A stretch of 64,000 nt of DNA. Origin: Hemileia vastatrix. Lineage: Eukaryota > Basidiomycota > Pucciniomycetes > Pucciniales > Zaghouaniaceae. The position numbers were made by a program, and so were the translations under genes. Every line of letters begins with the position of its first letter. Positions within the stretch are counted from its first letter, which is position 1. Below, piece after piece: positions 43,370 through 56,532 of this stretch. The stretch is from contig JASXTE010000002.1 of NCBI GenBank assembly GCA_030280995.1, positions 31,758,683 to 31,822,682 on the forward strand. Reading direction: 5' to 3'. A model generated the notes under the pieces. That model was not told the origin of the DNA. It worked only from the letters and a program-made list of their open reading frames with translations, and did no database searches.

Positions 43370-44490
43370 AAGTTGGTGCTTTTACATTTTGAATTGCAGC
43401 AACTTTATTCTGGTCTACACAAATTTGTAAGCCTGACACAACATGGCCAAGGACTTTCAAGGATTGAAAATCAAACTTACACTTTTTCAAGGACAAGGTC
43501 AAATTGATTTCATCAATTTTTTGGAGAACTCTATTTAAGTGAATCATATGTTCATTAAAAGTTTTAGAAAAAACTATAATGTCATCAATATATACCATGA
43601 GACATCCTTCAATTATCTCCTGATGGAAAGTGTTATTCATTACTTTCTGAAAAACTGAAGGTGCATTTTTAGGGCCAAATGGCATCCTAACATACTTATA
43701 TATTCCCATATGAGTAGAAACAAGCAAGAAATTTTGTGAATTTTTCTCAACAGGTATTTGATGATAACCTTTATTACCATCCAAGCAACTAATAGATTTT
43801 GCACCTTGCAAGGTAGCATGTATTGAATTTATTCTGGGTAAAGGATAAATATCATAAAAAGTATAAGTGTTTAATGATCTATAATCCCCACATAATCTAG
43901 CTTTATCTTTTTCATAAGAAGTCAAAACTGGGGAGATGACACAATATTCTGGAGTGACATCCACCTTTTCAATGTTATTCATTTTTAATAAGGTGGAAAT
44001 ATTATCTTCAATATCCTCTCTCTTTGTTGGAGAAGCAGGATATGGTTTTTTCTTAAGACTAGGAGGAATATCATTCAAATTACAGGATAAAGTAATTTTC
44101 ATTTCATCCTTAACAATTCCTAAGAAATGAAAACCATGAGAAAAAGCCATAGGGAAAAAAGTAATTAAGGCTATTATTGAATCTTTCTGATCAACCGTTA
44201 ATTGATCACCAAATGAAGCTGTTTCAATCTCAGACAATAATTCTCCATTTACTCTGTTTGTCTGCCTTTACATTGGATCAAAGAGTGACAAGATTTAAAT
44301 AAGGGTTCAGAATGCTTCTTAGAAGATGAAATTTTAAATTTTATTTTCCCATTCAAGACCAATGTAAAACAAATGTTTTCAAGATCCAACTTAATGCCAA
44401 ACATGCTTAAAATGTCATTTCCCATGATAAACAAATTGCTTGAATTGTCATTTCTCATCACAACAAATTCACAAATAGCTCTGACAAAAC
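43370..44490 (-). pseudogene. Reverse transcriptase, element 2
   Basis: The continuous frame 44237-43370 covers the RT core: KKKPYPASPTKREDIEDNI, LCGDYRSLN, GCLDGNKGYHQIPVEKN, the catalytic VYIDDIIVFSK and VLGHVVSGLQICVDQNK. It ends where element 4 is inserted. A separate piece (44249-44490) carries the FVRAICEFVVM linker. Compared with element 1 this RT core is intact. Confidence 0.87.
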
Positions 44491-44493
44491 CAT

Positions 44494-45380
44494 CACCACG
44501 CAATATAGGGGGAGGACTTGCTAGCAAGTCCGCAACTTGAAGTCAGATGGAAATCAGATGGAACTCAGACTGAAGTAATACTGAACTTTCACTTGAAGTA
44601 TCACACAAATAACAATGGATCTATATTGAAAACATAGTGAAAGTGTGAGGATAACTGAATGGAAGCCAGAAAAAATCATTCCATGAGTCTACTCAATGCA
44701 AAGTATTTTTTGAAACAGCTTATTAAAATAATACTTTATTAAATTAATTTGATCAATAAAAATTGATTGACAATATTGCAATTCTTAAATACAATAATTT
44801 TATTAAAAAATTTCAGATTACATATAAAAAAAATCAGTGACTTTTTCTATTACTTACAACTGTTTTTACAGAATTGAAAACTATGTTTCAGCTAATATTT
44901 TATGGAAGTGAACTCTGTTCTTCGTCCGAAGAACAGAGTTCATCCTCCTATTTTCACACTCTGTTTGCACCAATCTCCATCCCTTTCAATTCTATCAACA
45001 CATGCTTGTCTTCCCTTCCCATGCCTTTCGCTATCCTCCCAGCCCCATTGTATGCCATCCTCTTTTGATCCCCATTTCACCCCTCTCAACCTCTCCCAGA
45101 CCCTTTTCTTCATTTAAAATGCCTCAGAACCCTTAATCTTCCCTTCCAACTCTTTCCCAACCTTTTCGCTACCCCATACACCCTTCCTCACCCCTCTCTC
45201 CAGCCTTTCCAGCCCTTGTAGCCCCATTTGTGTTCACATGAGCTTCAAGGTGTGTTCAAAGTAAATTCAATACTTCTTCATGATGGTTTCATCACTTCCT
45301 CAATGTGTGCTCAAAAAGATATGAATTAGGGTTCAAGGTTGCGGACTTGCTAGCAAGTCCGCCCCCCATATTGCGTGGTG
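44494..45380. mobile_element. 887-bp MITE, copy 1
   Basis: Inverted ends CACCACGCAATAT(A/G)GGGGG followed on both sides by the palindrome GGACTTGCTAGCAAGTCC. CAT flanks both sides (44491-44493 and 45381-45383). A perfect 16-bp-arm hairpin lies at 44909-44942. The copy at 62052-62938 has the same length; I see one substitution between them. It is noncoding and sits in the protease/RT linker of element 2. Confidence 0.92.
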
Positions 45381-45383
45381 CAT

Positions 45384-46068
45384 CATTATATTTAAAGAAT
45401 ACAGTGGTTTTAAATTTTCCAATGGGACATAAAACAGAACCATAACCTTTCCATTTTTCAGATGTTATAGGTAATAATTTACAATGATAATACTTATCCA
45501 CAGATGCTAGTGCTTTCTCAGACATTACACTTCCTCCAGAACCAGAGTCAATATTAACCTCAACATTTTTACCATTTATGATAACTGGAGCTCTCAAAGG
45601 TGATATTAAAATGGAACTGTCAGTAATATCTTTAATTACTTCAGCATTTTTTACAGAAGACAAGTCAATATCACAATTATCAGACAAATTATCTAAATAA
45701 TGTATATCCTTTTCTAAAACTAGAACTACCTGAAAAGACTCATGGTCATAAGAGATATTTCTATAACAGTCACTGGAGGAATCTTCAAGATCAGCTTGAG
45801 TATTTTCAGATTCCTCAGATTGCTCAACAAGATGAATTTTCTTGTCACAAATATGTCCCTTTTTCCATGGTTTGTTACATTTAAAACAAGTGTTTGTTGC
45901 ATATTTCTTTGGTGCAACTGGGGAAGAAGGTTTACCAGTTTTGTCTAGAAGTTTTGTTGAAGGCTTTTGATGGTCATGATAAGATATAATAGGATATTTC
46001 CTTGGTTCATATCTATGATTTAGTAGGACTTCATTACAGATATTAATAAATGAAGAATTCTCTCTCAC
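45384..46068 (-). pseudogene. Protease and zinc knuckle, element 2
   Basis: Minus strand: capsid end, zinc knuckle CFKCNKPWKKGHIC, acidic linker and protease VNIDSGSGGSVMS. The frame is then cut by the 887-bp MITE. It matches element 1 part by part. Confidence 0.85.
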
Positions 46069-46781
46069 ATGCTCAGTCTTTCCACAATCAAATCTCTCAG
46101 AGAATTTGGTAATTTGTAGAGAATATTATCTCTCCAAACATCATAATCAATTTAAGGATCCATGGCTCTAAGAATTTTTGTAATTTTCATAAGGAAAACA
46201 ATAGGTTTTTCAGGGGGGGAGGATGCATATTTAGCATTCTCGTATAATCTCTTCTGGGAAAGCCTGAATTTGGAACAACCAAATTGATTTTCAATCCATG
46301 TTTTCCACTCTTTCCAAGTTTAATGTTGTTTATCCAGTAAGACAGATTCATACCACATTAAAGCTACATTGGAAAATAAATAAATTAGTTTAGAGATAAT
46401 TTCTTCATCTGGTAATTTTTAAGAGTTTTTCAGATTACCAATTTTCTGAACAAAGTGTTGCCAGTCAGATGAAGAGTCACCATCAAAAGTGGGATATTGA
46501 TCTAGTTTGGGCCAATTTTTCAGGCTACTGGGATGGTCCATCTTTTGATTTGAATTATTTAACATTAATAATTCTTGAAGTTTATCCAGGTGTTCAGAAA
46601 TTTTATTATTTACAGAAACAGCTGGTTCATTACCATTAAAAGATTTTTTGATAGTATCAAGAGATTTTACAGACTCATTGTCAGTTTGTTTAATGGTTGA
46701 AATATGGGGAAGAATAGTGCTGCTTTGTTCAGGCTCTTTTCTTTTATTTTTCTGCAGATGATGGGCAGAATTTTCATCCAC
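46069..46781 (-). pseudogene. Gag capsid, element 2
   Basis: It contains NWPKLDQYPTFDGDSSSDW. Downstream the capsid is shattered by stops (around 46153, 46320 and 46421), with one obvious G-run (46215-46221). Confidence 0.8.
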
Positions 46782-46814
46782 ACCATAATGATTGATGGTT
46801 AAGGCTGAAAATTT

Positions 46815-47420
46815 TTACTTTAGGTCAGAAAAATAATTTCTTATCCTTGGAATTTCAGACAGCTGGTCATTAATTTTTTCAAGGGATAAAGCATTTCTGT
46901 CCTCAAAAACTGTGTGTTTGGTAGTCAGAGCATGGAAATCATTTTTCAGCATTTTCAACTCATTTTGTAGAGACTTAATTTCACTTTTCAATAAATAATT
47001 CTCCTCAATAAGGGGTTTTAATTTGCTCAAGTTTTTATGCAGATGAATATTTTTATCTGAGATAGCTCTGTGATCACTTCTTATTTGTTTTTGTTGGCTA
47101 AGAATAATATTCAAATTTTCTTTGATTTTAGAATAAGTTGTATCTTGTACGGAAGAACTCACTTTACAATGTAAATGCAAATTATTGAATCTATCACTTT
47201 CATTTACTAATACATCTCTCAAATTTTTGTCTTTTACAACATTAAAATCAAGGGTATCTTTCAATATATCCTCGAAAGTTTTTTCAAGCAAGGTATAGAC
47301 TTCAGGTGAAACAGAATCATTTCTAATTGCAAGAAAGGGATTAATTAAAGAAGTAGAAGTCAAATGTAAAGGTTCATCAAATGATAATTTACTAATTACA
47401 TCATTAGGGTTACTCATCAA
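46815..47420 (-). pseudogene. Gag helical domain, element 2
   Basis: A 201-residue frame (DEPLHLTSTSLINPFLAI through IPRIRNYFSDLK) matching the end of frame A in element 1. It continues past the position where element 1 is frame-broken, so it shows the older state of the domain: a long helical, coiled-coil-rich stretch. Confidence 0.75.
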
Positions 47421-47453
47421 AGAAATTTGTCTCTTTATGGGTTTAACTGTTCT

Positions 47454-48178
47454 TTAACCATGATCCACAATATTACCAGTGGAAGAAGATTTGTGATTAT
47501 ACATACCAACATGTTTATCAAACAAATTACTTACCATGGCAAGGGAGGAAATTTCCCCTGTGCCTTCTTTCTTCTGCCTCCCTGATAAGGATGGCCCTGA
47601 GGAGATGGATGGTATTTTGGTGTCCTGGATGTGCCAAGGTGTTGAGCTGCTGGCTGCTGAACATTCTGTTGGTAACAGTTCATCAGGTAATTCCATTTCC
47701 ACTTTTCCACTTTCAGCATGCTTTGAATTTGAGTGAAGGGCTTGGTGCTTGATGGGGCTGAGGCTGAGACCAAGAGGCTAATAAAGGAGGAGGTTGAACC
47801 TGCTTGTGATTTAATAGCTCCTGCATCTGTTGCCAGAGTGTTTCTACTCTTGCCTTGTATTTCATGCTTTCTGCCTTCAGTTATTTTATGTGGGTGGACA
47901 GGTTTTTTATTTTTTGTGTCAGAGGGATATTTTTTATTCTTATACCCTTTAGAGGATTTTCCTGATTTATCTGAGGTTTTACTTTGTTCAGAGTAGTCTG
48001 GTGAGGGGGGTTTGCCACTTATCCTGACATTTCTACTTCCTGAAGGGTATGAAGGTTGTTTGTTAGCTGAAGAATTCTTGTAAGTTAATTTTGAAGAACC
48101 TACAGATTCATTATCAACATCCACTTCAATTTCATCCACATGCAGATTATCCATCCTGTTTTCCAAACTGCTGGACAT
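47454..48178 (-). pseudogene. Gag leader with overlapping frames, element 2
   Basis: From ATG 48178, the acidic start VDEIEVDVDNE matches frame A of element 1. Further on the similarity to element 1 is in frame B (coiled coil, then WKWNYLMNCYQQNVQ and KFPPLPW-stop at about 47531), which has stops near 47890 and 47719. GGTAAGT again overlaps the end codon. Confidence 0.6.
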
Positions 48179-48876
48179 TAAAACTGTGAAAAAAAATCAA
48201 AATGATTTTAATGATTCAAATTAGTATTTTCAAAAAAAAGTAATTAAATGATTTTTTTAAAAAAATATGAAATTTAAATTTTATTTAAAAATCAATTAAT
48301 TTACACAAAATGTAATATAAAAATATGTAATTACAAATTATTTCATTAATAAATAACAATAATTATTATTGGACCAACCAACAAGGTATAATAAGTCAAC
48401 CTAAAAATAAGTAATACCAAAAAATATATTGGTAATATTGGGACTAAGCACTGAGTACTATTATGGTCAACCAATAAATCAAAAAACAAATTCTAAAAAA
48501 TTAAGTTAATAATTTAATAAAAAATTTTAATAATACTCTAGGACTAAAAGTATTACTCTATTATGGTCATGTAGAAAAAAGAATTTATTTTCAAAAAAAA
48601 TATAGATCACTTACACTCAGTGACTCAGAAAAATAGCCAAGGCACTGTTAGTGCAATAAAAATTTAATAATAGAGTTGATAGGTGCAAAGGTTTACTTAC
48701 TATTGTGATCAAGAAATCACCTTAAAATATATATGCAATAATATTATATAAACCAAATAAGTGGAACCCAAGTTCAAAACACAGTCCCGGCAAAAAATTG
48801 ACTTTTTTGGGCAAGGTGATCTGTGCATCAAGTCCATTGTCCAAAGTTGTTGTTGTTGTTCAGAAAGGTCCCCAGT
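48179..48876 (-). other. Leader and primer site of element 2
   Basis: Noncoding. The conserved primer-site word lies at about 48864-48875 next to the LTR. Runs of GTT at 48849-48860. Confidence 0.6.
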
Positions 48877-50166
48877 TGTCGGCTTGTTGTCTAGAAGAAG
48901 GATAAGAAGAAGAAGAGGAAAGAGATGAATAAGGAGAAGAGGGAAAAAAAGGGATTAATAAGAGAAAAAAAATAAAAGAAAAGAAATATAAAAAGTATAA
49001 TTTAAAAGAAAAGTGCAACAATGATGATTGGGAGTATAGAAACAACTCAAGACAATGGTTTAATAGGAAATTATAATCAAGTAAGTATTTTTTTATTCTG
49101 CTTGAATATCAACTAATACTACTAACAGACTTAAAGAAACCTTAGTTTATTTAATTAATATTTTTATAGGACTTATAACATCAAAAATAATAATAATAAA
49201 AGTGTTTAAATTTGTAAGATTAATGTAAGTGATGGCGGCTAAAGGGGACTTCCAAGGACTTTTGATAGGCAAGGAGATCTCTGAAGCGCCATAAAAATGT
49301 ATATACAAAATAATAAAAATGTGAAACGAGAAGACAAGAGAATACAATTAAAACATAGAAATTATGAGAAAAACATGAAACAATAAACTAAGCCTGTGAG
49401 TAAGAAACCAATTTTCCCACCATAAGTTCCCAAAACAATTAATTAAAATAATCAGTAACTAAGTAAGTCTGAAACATAAGAACTGTGAGTAAAATAATCC
49501 AAAGCAGGTATTACAGTGAGATTTAAAGGGTTTAATTAAAACAAATAAAATTATTTTCATGCAAAAATTCATGTAATCAATTTAATCCAGTATAAAGCAA
49601 AATTAATTGATTTTTTTAACTATGTAATTAACTCAATAACTAGTTTAAATGAAACAAATAATTAATTTAATGATATTTCTAATTTAAAGCAAGAATTTGA
49701 ATACCATCTTATTAAATAAGTGTTTTAATTTATTTAATAATTTTACTTACACAATTAAGGGTCAAAAAAGCGCCTAATATTATTGTTTAATAAGATATGT
49801 AAGGCTTTATTTAATATATAAATTTAATTAATTAATTTAATTACATCATAAGTTAATTTTACACGTATAATTATAATAAATGTTTATAATTAATTAATTA
49901 TTATTTTATATCTATTAAATACATAAAAAGGCGCCATAATTTATAGAATATGAAATATATCATGCTTAATTTAAATTTATAAATAATTTATATAATAATA
50001 AAATAAATATAATGCTTATTATATATATATTTTATAAAAAACTTATATAATTTTAATATGCAATAAAATGTTAATTTATATACATAAAATGCGTATTTTT
50101 ATGCCCTCTTTCAGGTCCAATAAATTAACATAAAATTGACTGGGCTCCTGGTACAGTTGGCTGACA
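48877..50166 (-). repeat. 5' LTR of element 2
   Basis: TGTCGGCTTGTTGTC to GTTGGCTGACA in plus orientation, 1,290 bases, uninterrupted. It is similar throughout to 27597-30375 minus the nested LTR. Confidence 0.92.
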
Positions 50167-50171
50167 CATAT

Positions 50172-50414
50172 CCAGAGAGTAGTCCAAGATGTGGTTATGG
50201 CAGAAAGTTGTGCAACATGTGGTTATGAGAGAAAGTTGTCCAAGATGTGGTTATGAAAAATTGAGTAGAAAATTTTTGGATAATAGGTGAACATTGACAC
50301 GTAAAGTTTCTAATAACCCAATAATTAGCAAACATTATTGCAGAAGATAATTGGGGTATAACATTTTTATCCACAATTAATTTGATTGCGGATCCCTAAA
50401 CATTGATACCACCT
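50172..50414. mobile_element. 449-bp MITE, copy 2, right part
   Basis: This is the continuation of 27391-27596 (CCAGAGAGTAGTCCAAGATG onward), ending GATACCACCT. Together the two parts give 449 bases, against 448 in copy 1. Confidence 0.85.
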
Positions 50415-50665
50415 ATTAAATACATACAAATCTGCCATGATTTTATAGAATATAATATATTTTTATGTAATAAATATTATACTTAATTATAAAGTTAATA
50501 TAATAATTTTTTTACTTATTTATAAAATATTTATAAAATTTTATATTTCAATAAAATATTTTATTTTAAATACATTAAATACATAATTTTATTCCATTTT
50601 ATGATTCCAATAAAGTATTATAACAATCTAATGGACTCCTGAGACAGCCTGGCTGAGAACTTTAG
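50415..50665 (-). repeat. Fragment of gypsy family A LTR
   Basis: It matches the last 250 bases of the LTR at 48877-50166, ending CAGCCTGGCTGAGA. It is more diverged and truncated by the MITE at its left. Confidence 0.65.
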
Positions 50666-50675
50666 TTTTATAGTG

Positions 50676-50905
50676 AGAGATCCGCAATTAAATTAATTGC
50701 AGATAAAAATACTTATAACCCAATCATCTTCTGTAATTAATTTTGCTAGTAACTAGGTTATTAGAAAATTTATGTGTCAATGTTCACATCTTATCCAACA
50801 TTTTCCTACTCAATTTTTCATAACCACATCTTGGACAACTTTCTGTCATAAACACATGTTGCACAACTTTATGCCATAACTACATTTTGGACTACTCTCT
50901 GGATA
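50676..50905. mobile_element. Left end of second Harbinger element (element 5)
   Basis: GATCCGCAATTAAATTAATTGC onward matches one end of the 448-bp MITEs in inverted orientation for about 225 bases. The outermost 20 bases of the terminus are not recognisable. It is split at 50905 by a gypsy element and continues at 60627. Confidence 0.7.
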
Positions 50906-52400
50906 TTTCAGGCTGAGTTCAAGTACAGAGATGTGAACTAGCTTGAATAGTCAGTTTTCTAGAAGATTTTAATGGTCCTACATGAAGACTGTAGTACAAA
51001 TCCAATAAGTATTAAAATATAACTAAATATAAGGGTCTCAGTAATTTTAACCTCACTAATTATATATGGTTTACAATCTTATAGTTGGTAGAAAAATAGA
51101 TTTAATAAACTCAGATACTATTCAAAAACTTTATAAGTACTATTGATATGTATTGTAATTGTATTGGTTATATTTTTTAATTGTAATGATAAAGAATTTA
51201 GAAAAAAAGACCAAAAACCCCCTCCTTTTATACACAATTACTTCCCCAATGACCACTTTGATTTAACAGCTCAATACACAGTTAATGATGCCTCATTCTA
51301 GCTAATAGACATATCCAGAAATAAAATGAATGACTAGTAACATAGTTAGAATGATATCACCCGCCAAAATCCTGTAGTAATAGGGGTAATCCATGAAAAA
51401 TAAAGAATAGGCAATAAAGAGAGTATATGTGTATTATACATTAATATAAAAGACAAAAAAGTGAAAATTAAGACTATTTATTACTTAGTAATAAGGGGGA
51501 TCAACAGTAGAAATTTTGGGGCTAATAATGACATTATACTACGTGAAATCCCCATTCAAAAATAACCAAAATTGACTGAGAAACCACCAAAAAAACCCGA
51601 AAAAGGGCGTGAGATGTGGGGTAACTACATGCAGTCCTTAGAAGGCTCTTGCACGGGTAAATCATTGACTAAATTTAAGCGAATTTAAGTGTGGTGATGA
51701 AATAAGACGCCAAGAGTGAGGTTATTAATGAAATTAGTGCATATAAAGAGGGTCAATGCATTTATAATTAAGCTAGGACACTAAATAAGCACCTGTTGCC
51801 TATTTTAGTGTGTTTCCCCACAGTGGGCCTAGAATGTGGGGTAATTATAGAGTAAAAACGCTAAATTTTCTAAAAATGAAACTATTCACACGGGAAAAAT
51901 GCAGGCAGTATGTGGCCAGTACACAGAAGCCATTTCTGGCATAGAAAACCTCAAATTTGAAAAGTGTTATTTTTATGCATTTGAGTAGCCAAATAAATAG
52001 TCCTAATTCAGACAAATTGATCTGTCAAAGCGCATTTTAAATTTTATTAAATTTATAGTGCATATAATCAACTTTTAAGTGATTTAAAGTGCATTTCTTG
52101 TTTTTTACATAAAACAATGAAAACAACAGCTTTAAGTCTACTTAAAAATTATGTAGCCTTATATTTAAGGTTTTAAGATTACCCTAACATATTCCAACTT
52201 AATATTAAGTACATAAGACTTATAAAAATTGGATATATGCATGTATATAAGGTGTTATAATGGCATATATTGTATATTATCATAAATTTACTTATGTATA
52301 CTATTTGTATACGCTAATTTATTGCTCCCATGTATAGTCCATGTGTTTAAAATAACTTATAAGTAATTTTTACTCATTCCTGCGGATATCCAGTCTGACA
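50906..52400 (-). repeat. 3' LTR of element 3
   Basis: It ends ATCCAGTCTGACA in plus orientation. The polypurine tract reads in reverse at 52401-52420 (CTCTCCCACCCAAAAAA). Confidence 0.88.
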
Positions 52401-52585
52401 CTCTCCCACCCAAAAAAAAACAATAAAAATATGATAAGTTTTACACTTTTTTTATTTTATATTATTTTTCAGGTATTCAGAAAATTCTGTAGCATTAAAG
52501 ATTAATTCTTTAAAGAAATAAAGAATAACAAAATATTATGAGTACTATTTTTTTAACCCCTCATCTGGTTGAACAGGAATTTATT

Positions 52586-53887
52586 TTACTGTTTAAATTT
52601 TTTAAGAAGGTAGGATAGATTTGAAATTTCTTTTTCAGGTATCCATTTATCAAATTCATTTGATTTCCCCTTAAATCTTAATAAATACTCAGTTACTTTC
52701 TCTTTCGTAAGAATACTTTTCTTGAGTATTTTTTCAATCTCTGCCTTTTCCACATTTTGTTCAGGTTGCTTTTTAGGCCTTCCTCTTCTTTTTGGAAATA
52801 AGTCAGGATCATTTTCATGGTAAGGTTTTAATAATGAGATAGGGAAAACTGGATGTTTCCTATCATATGGGGCATATAATATGAGTTCCACAGCATTATT
52901 AACAACCATTTTGCTTACTACAAAAGGTCCTACAAAGGGATCCTTCAGTTTAACATTACCTTGTAAGTTAAAATTTAGTGTTGAAATTAGGACTTCATAT
53001 CTTTTTTGAATTCAAATTCTTTATGTGATTTATCCCACCTTTTATTTTCATATTCAAATGCTTTTTAAATGTATTCCTCTGCATGCTTTCTACACATTTG
53101 TTGCCTATGAATAAAGGATTTAGTACCAGGGTGTATATCTAACCTTGGTAATTTATTTAAATGATTTACTGGGGTATTTGGTACCTATCCAAGCCAGAGT
53201 TCAAATGGTTTTTTCTCTGTTACAGAATGAGTTGTGCTATTATAAGCAAATTCAAGGCCAGGAATTAATGTTACCCAGTCATATATGAATTTCTCATTGT
53301 CTTTGTATTCCAATCCAAAGGCACAATATCTTCTGATCATGTCTTCTAGAGTCTGTATCATTCTCTCAGCCAGCCCATCAGTTTGTGGATGGTGTGCTGT
53401 AGAAAATTTCAATTGAAAACCTGATACTTCCATCAAAGGTTTCCAGAGCTATGAAGTAAATTTAGGGTCTCTGTCAGATATTATGGCTTTGGGGAACCCA
53501 GAAGTATTCATCATTTGAGTCCACCATAGTAATTCCAAGTCTTTGTGCAGATACCTCTTCATAAGTAGGGAGAAGCTTACACATTTTTGTAAATCTATCT
53601 ACAATTACCCAGAAAGAATTGAAACTTTCTTTTCCTGCTAATGGCAAGCCAGTGACAAAATCCATGTTTACAATTTCCCATGAAGATTCTGGCTGCTCTT
53701 TTTGTTGTAACAACCCAGATCTCTTCCCAGTTAATATTTTAGATTTCTGACAAGAGTCACATTTCTCAATGTATTTATGTACATCCTCTTTCATGTTTAT
53801 CCACCAGGCTGTATTTTTAACTCTGGTTAATGTTTTGTTAAAATCAAAATGGCCAGCTAAGATGTCATCATGACAAGTGCTCAACAT
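52586..53887 (-). pseudogene. Integrase and chromodomain, element 3
   Basis: The zinc finger and first part of the core (HDDILAGHFDF, CDSCQKSK, MDFVTGLPLAG) are at 53474-53887. The second core part (HHPQTDGLAERMIQ) is at 53185-53436. The GPY/F part and chromodomain-like end (EYLLRFKGKSNEFDKWIPEK) are at 52586-52984. Frame breaks fall near 53540, 53450, 53187 and 53000. Confidence 0.86.
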
Positions 53888-54943
53888 TTACTCTTTCATA
53901 GAAGGTGGTATAACCATTACATTACTTAGCTTTTTTATGTAATATATATATCCCACTTCAATTGACAATTTAAATTTTTCAAACACATTTTTATACTTTG
54001 GAGGCAAGGTTTTAATTAATGCTCTCATAGAGGCATTAGTTGGATCATTTAAAATGGTAGATAATTTAGCCAGATCTTTATCAGATGAATAATTTTCCAA
54101 TATAGTTTGAAAAAACTCTTCCTCTAAATCCACTATATAAATCCCAAATATATCTATAACCTCATTTTCAGGTACATAAGCTGGGTTGTCAGCATCATTT
54201 GGCAAAGGGCTTCTGGATAATAAATCCACATTAGAATGCAATTTTCCTACTCTATGAGTGATTGTCATTCTTCCTCTGTACTCTTGTACAGCTAGTTGCC
54301 ATCTAAACATGTGCCTATTAGGTGTTTTCATTTTTATTAATGATTTTACTGCACTGAAATCTGTTATTAATTCAAACTTCTGGTCTTCCAGATAGTAATG
54401 AAGTTTCTCCAAGTCCCACACAACGGCTAAACATTCCAGTTGAGTGGCACCATACCTTAATTCTGTCTTCCTTAAGGTTCTGGATATATAACAGATAACT
54501 ACTTCAGATAATTATCCATTTATTATCTGTTTTTGCTGTAAGGCAGCACCTAACCCTATGAAGCTTGCATCAGTATACAAGATAAAAGGTATGTTAAAAT
54601 CTGGCAGTCCTAATATTGGAGCTGACATTAAACACTCCTTCAATTTATCAAAGACGTTTTGTCTTTCATTATTCCAAATGAAAGCTTCATTTTTCTTGAT
54701 TAATGTTGTTAAAGGGTCTGCAATTGATTGGTAGTCTTTTATATACTGCCTATAATTTCCGCACATACCTAAAAAACTTTGAACATCTTTCACATTTTTA
54801 GGTATACTAATGTTTCTTATTGCTGCCACTTTGTTCTGGTAAACACAAATTTGTAATCCAGATACAACATGTCCAAGTACTTTCAAGGATTGAAACTCAA
54901 ACTTACATTTTTTTAATGCAAGTGTCATATTAATTTCATCCAT
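53888..54943 (-). pseudogene. RT end and RNase H, element 3
   Basis: VLGHVVSGLQICVYQNK and FLGMCGNYRQYIKDYQ (RT connection), then ILYTDASFIGLGAALQQKQ and LEKLHYYLEDQKFELITD (RNase H) and HMFRWQLAVQEYRGRM. There are breaks between 54421 and 54512 and a stop near 53886. Confidence 0.86.
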
Positions 54944-54970
54944 CTTTTGAAATTCTCTTTTCAGGTGATT

Positions 54971-56478
54971 TCAATGCTCATCATATGTTTTTGAGAGCAC
55001 TATGATGTCATCAATATAAACTAAAATCCATCCTTCAATCATTTCCTGATGAAAAATACTATCCATCAATTTTTGGAAGACTGAGGGCGCATTTTTTGTG
55101 CCAAAAGGCATTCTCACATATTTATATATCCCCATTTGTGTGGTTATGAGCAAGAAATTCTGAGAATTCTTTTCCACAGGAATCTGGTGGTAACCTTTGT
55201 TTCCATCCAGACAGGAAATATATTTTGCTCCTTGTAAGGTAGCATGGATAGAATCTATCCTTGGTAGAGGGTAAATATCATCCAAGTGAATGTATTCAGA
55301 GCTCTGTAATCACCACATAATCTTTCCTTATCTTTTTCATAAGAGATTGAAACTGGTGAAATAACACAATACTTAGGTGTTGTGTCCACTTTTTCAACAA
55401 TACCCATTTCTAACAACATTTTAATGTTGACTTCAATGTCTTTCCTTTTTGCAGGAGAAACTGGGTAAGGTTTCTTTTTCAAGCTTCCAGGAATATTATC
55501 CAAATTACAATTTAAAGAGATTTTCTTCTCATGGTCTTTGACAAATCCTAGTTCATTTGAACCATGAGCAAATGCCATAGGATAAGATTTTATCAATCTC
55601 AAAATATTGTTTTCTTCAATTTTTGAGAGTTGAGGACTGAAAGAGGCTTTTTGGATTTCATTTTCCAATTCTACCCCTTCACAGGTGGTTTTTCCACCTT
55701 GCAATTGTTTTTCTTTAGGAGCAATGGAATAAATTGAATTTTCAGAGCAAATCTTGAATTTTCTTTTCCCATTTACACCTATAGTGAAGCAAAGTTTTGC
55801 AGGATCTAGTTTGATGCCAAATTTGGTCAATAAGTCATTGCCAATAATAAACCAATCACTACAATTATTATTATCCATTACCACAAACTCACACACCGCT
55901 CTTACATATCCATTATGATATTTAAGGAATACAGCTGTTTTGTATTTGCCAATTTGATTTAATACTGAAACAAAACCCTTCCAGTTCTTTGTCTGTACAG
56001 GTTCTATTTTTTCCTTATACTTACTATCTAGTTTCATTAAATTGTTAATAGAAACTACACTACCTGCAGCCACAGTGTCAAGAATGGCATTCATTTCTTT
56101 TCCACATATAATAACAGGCACTTTAATAGGTGTGATTTTTAAAGTATCATGTGATAAATATTTGATAATTTCAGCTTCTTCAATGGAAGTTAAATGTGTA
56201 TCTGTATGTGTTATTGCATCATTCAGGAACATAATATCCTGTTCTAATACATATATCTCATTTTCATCATCACTGTAAGAAATGTTACTTTTACAATCCT
56301 CACTTGATTCCTCTTTTTCATCTTCATGATTACTTTGTTCAGAATCTTGCGAGTTTTCAATAACATTTATTCTTTTCTTGAAAGTAAGACCTTTAGCCCA
56401 AGGTTCATTACATTTGTAGCAAGTGTTATTTTCTTGTCTTTTAGGGACAATGGGAGCTGAAGGTTTTTTCTTCTCCAC
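54971..56478 (-). pseudogene. Protease and RT core, element 3
   Basis: The frame 56478-55255 carries a decayed zinc knuckle (CYKCNEPWAKG with the later His and Cys lost), the protease site ILDTVAAGSVVS (Val where Gly of the catalytic triplet is expected) and RT up to LCGDYRALN. A frame change near 55280 leads to the piece 55285-54971 with VYIDDIIVLSK. Confidence 0.86.
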
Positions 56479-56532
56479 TGGTAACTTATTTGTAGTAGTT
56501 TTTACTATCTCAACACTTTACTTGTAATTATT

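Larger units (their letters stand above)
27597..50166 (-). mobile_element. Gypsy family A retrotransposon (element 2), 22.6 kb with nested insertions
   Basis: CATAT flanks both outer edges (27592-27596 and 50167-50171), and the two halves of one MITE lie outside, proving a single insertion. The 3' LTR is 27597-30375 and the 5' LTR 48877-50166. Inside are the same genes as element 1 on the minus strand, interrupted by a solo LTR (28601-30099), a whole second gypsy element (32628-43365) and an 887-bp MITE (44494-45380). Without these the element is about 9.4 kb. The coding regions carry many stops. Confidence 0.92.

Noticed and set aside
44874..45117. Open frames inside the 887-bp MITE (also 62432-62675)
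   Set aside because: Short, Ser/Pro-rich, overlapping in two frames and running across the hairpin. They are identical in both copies only because the DNA is.
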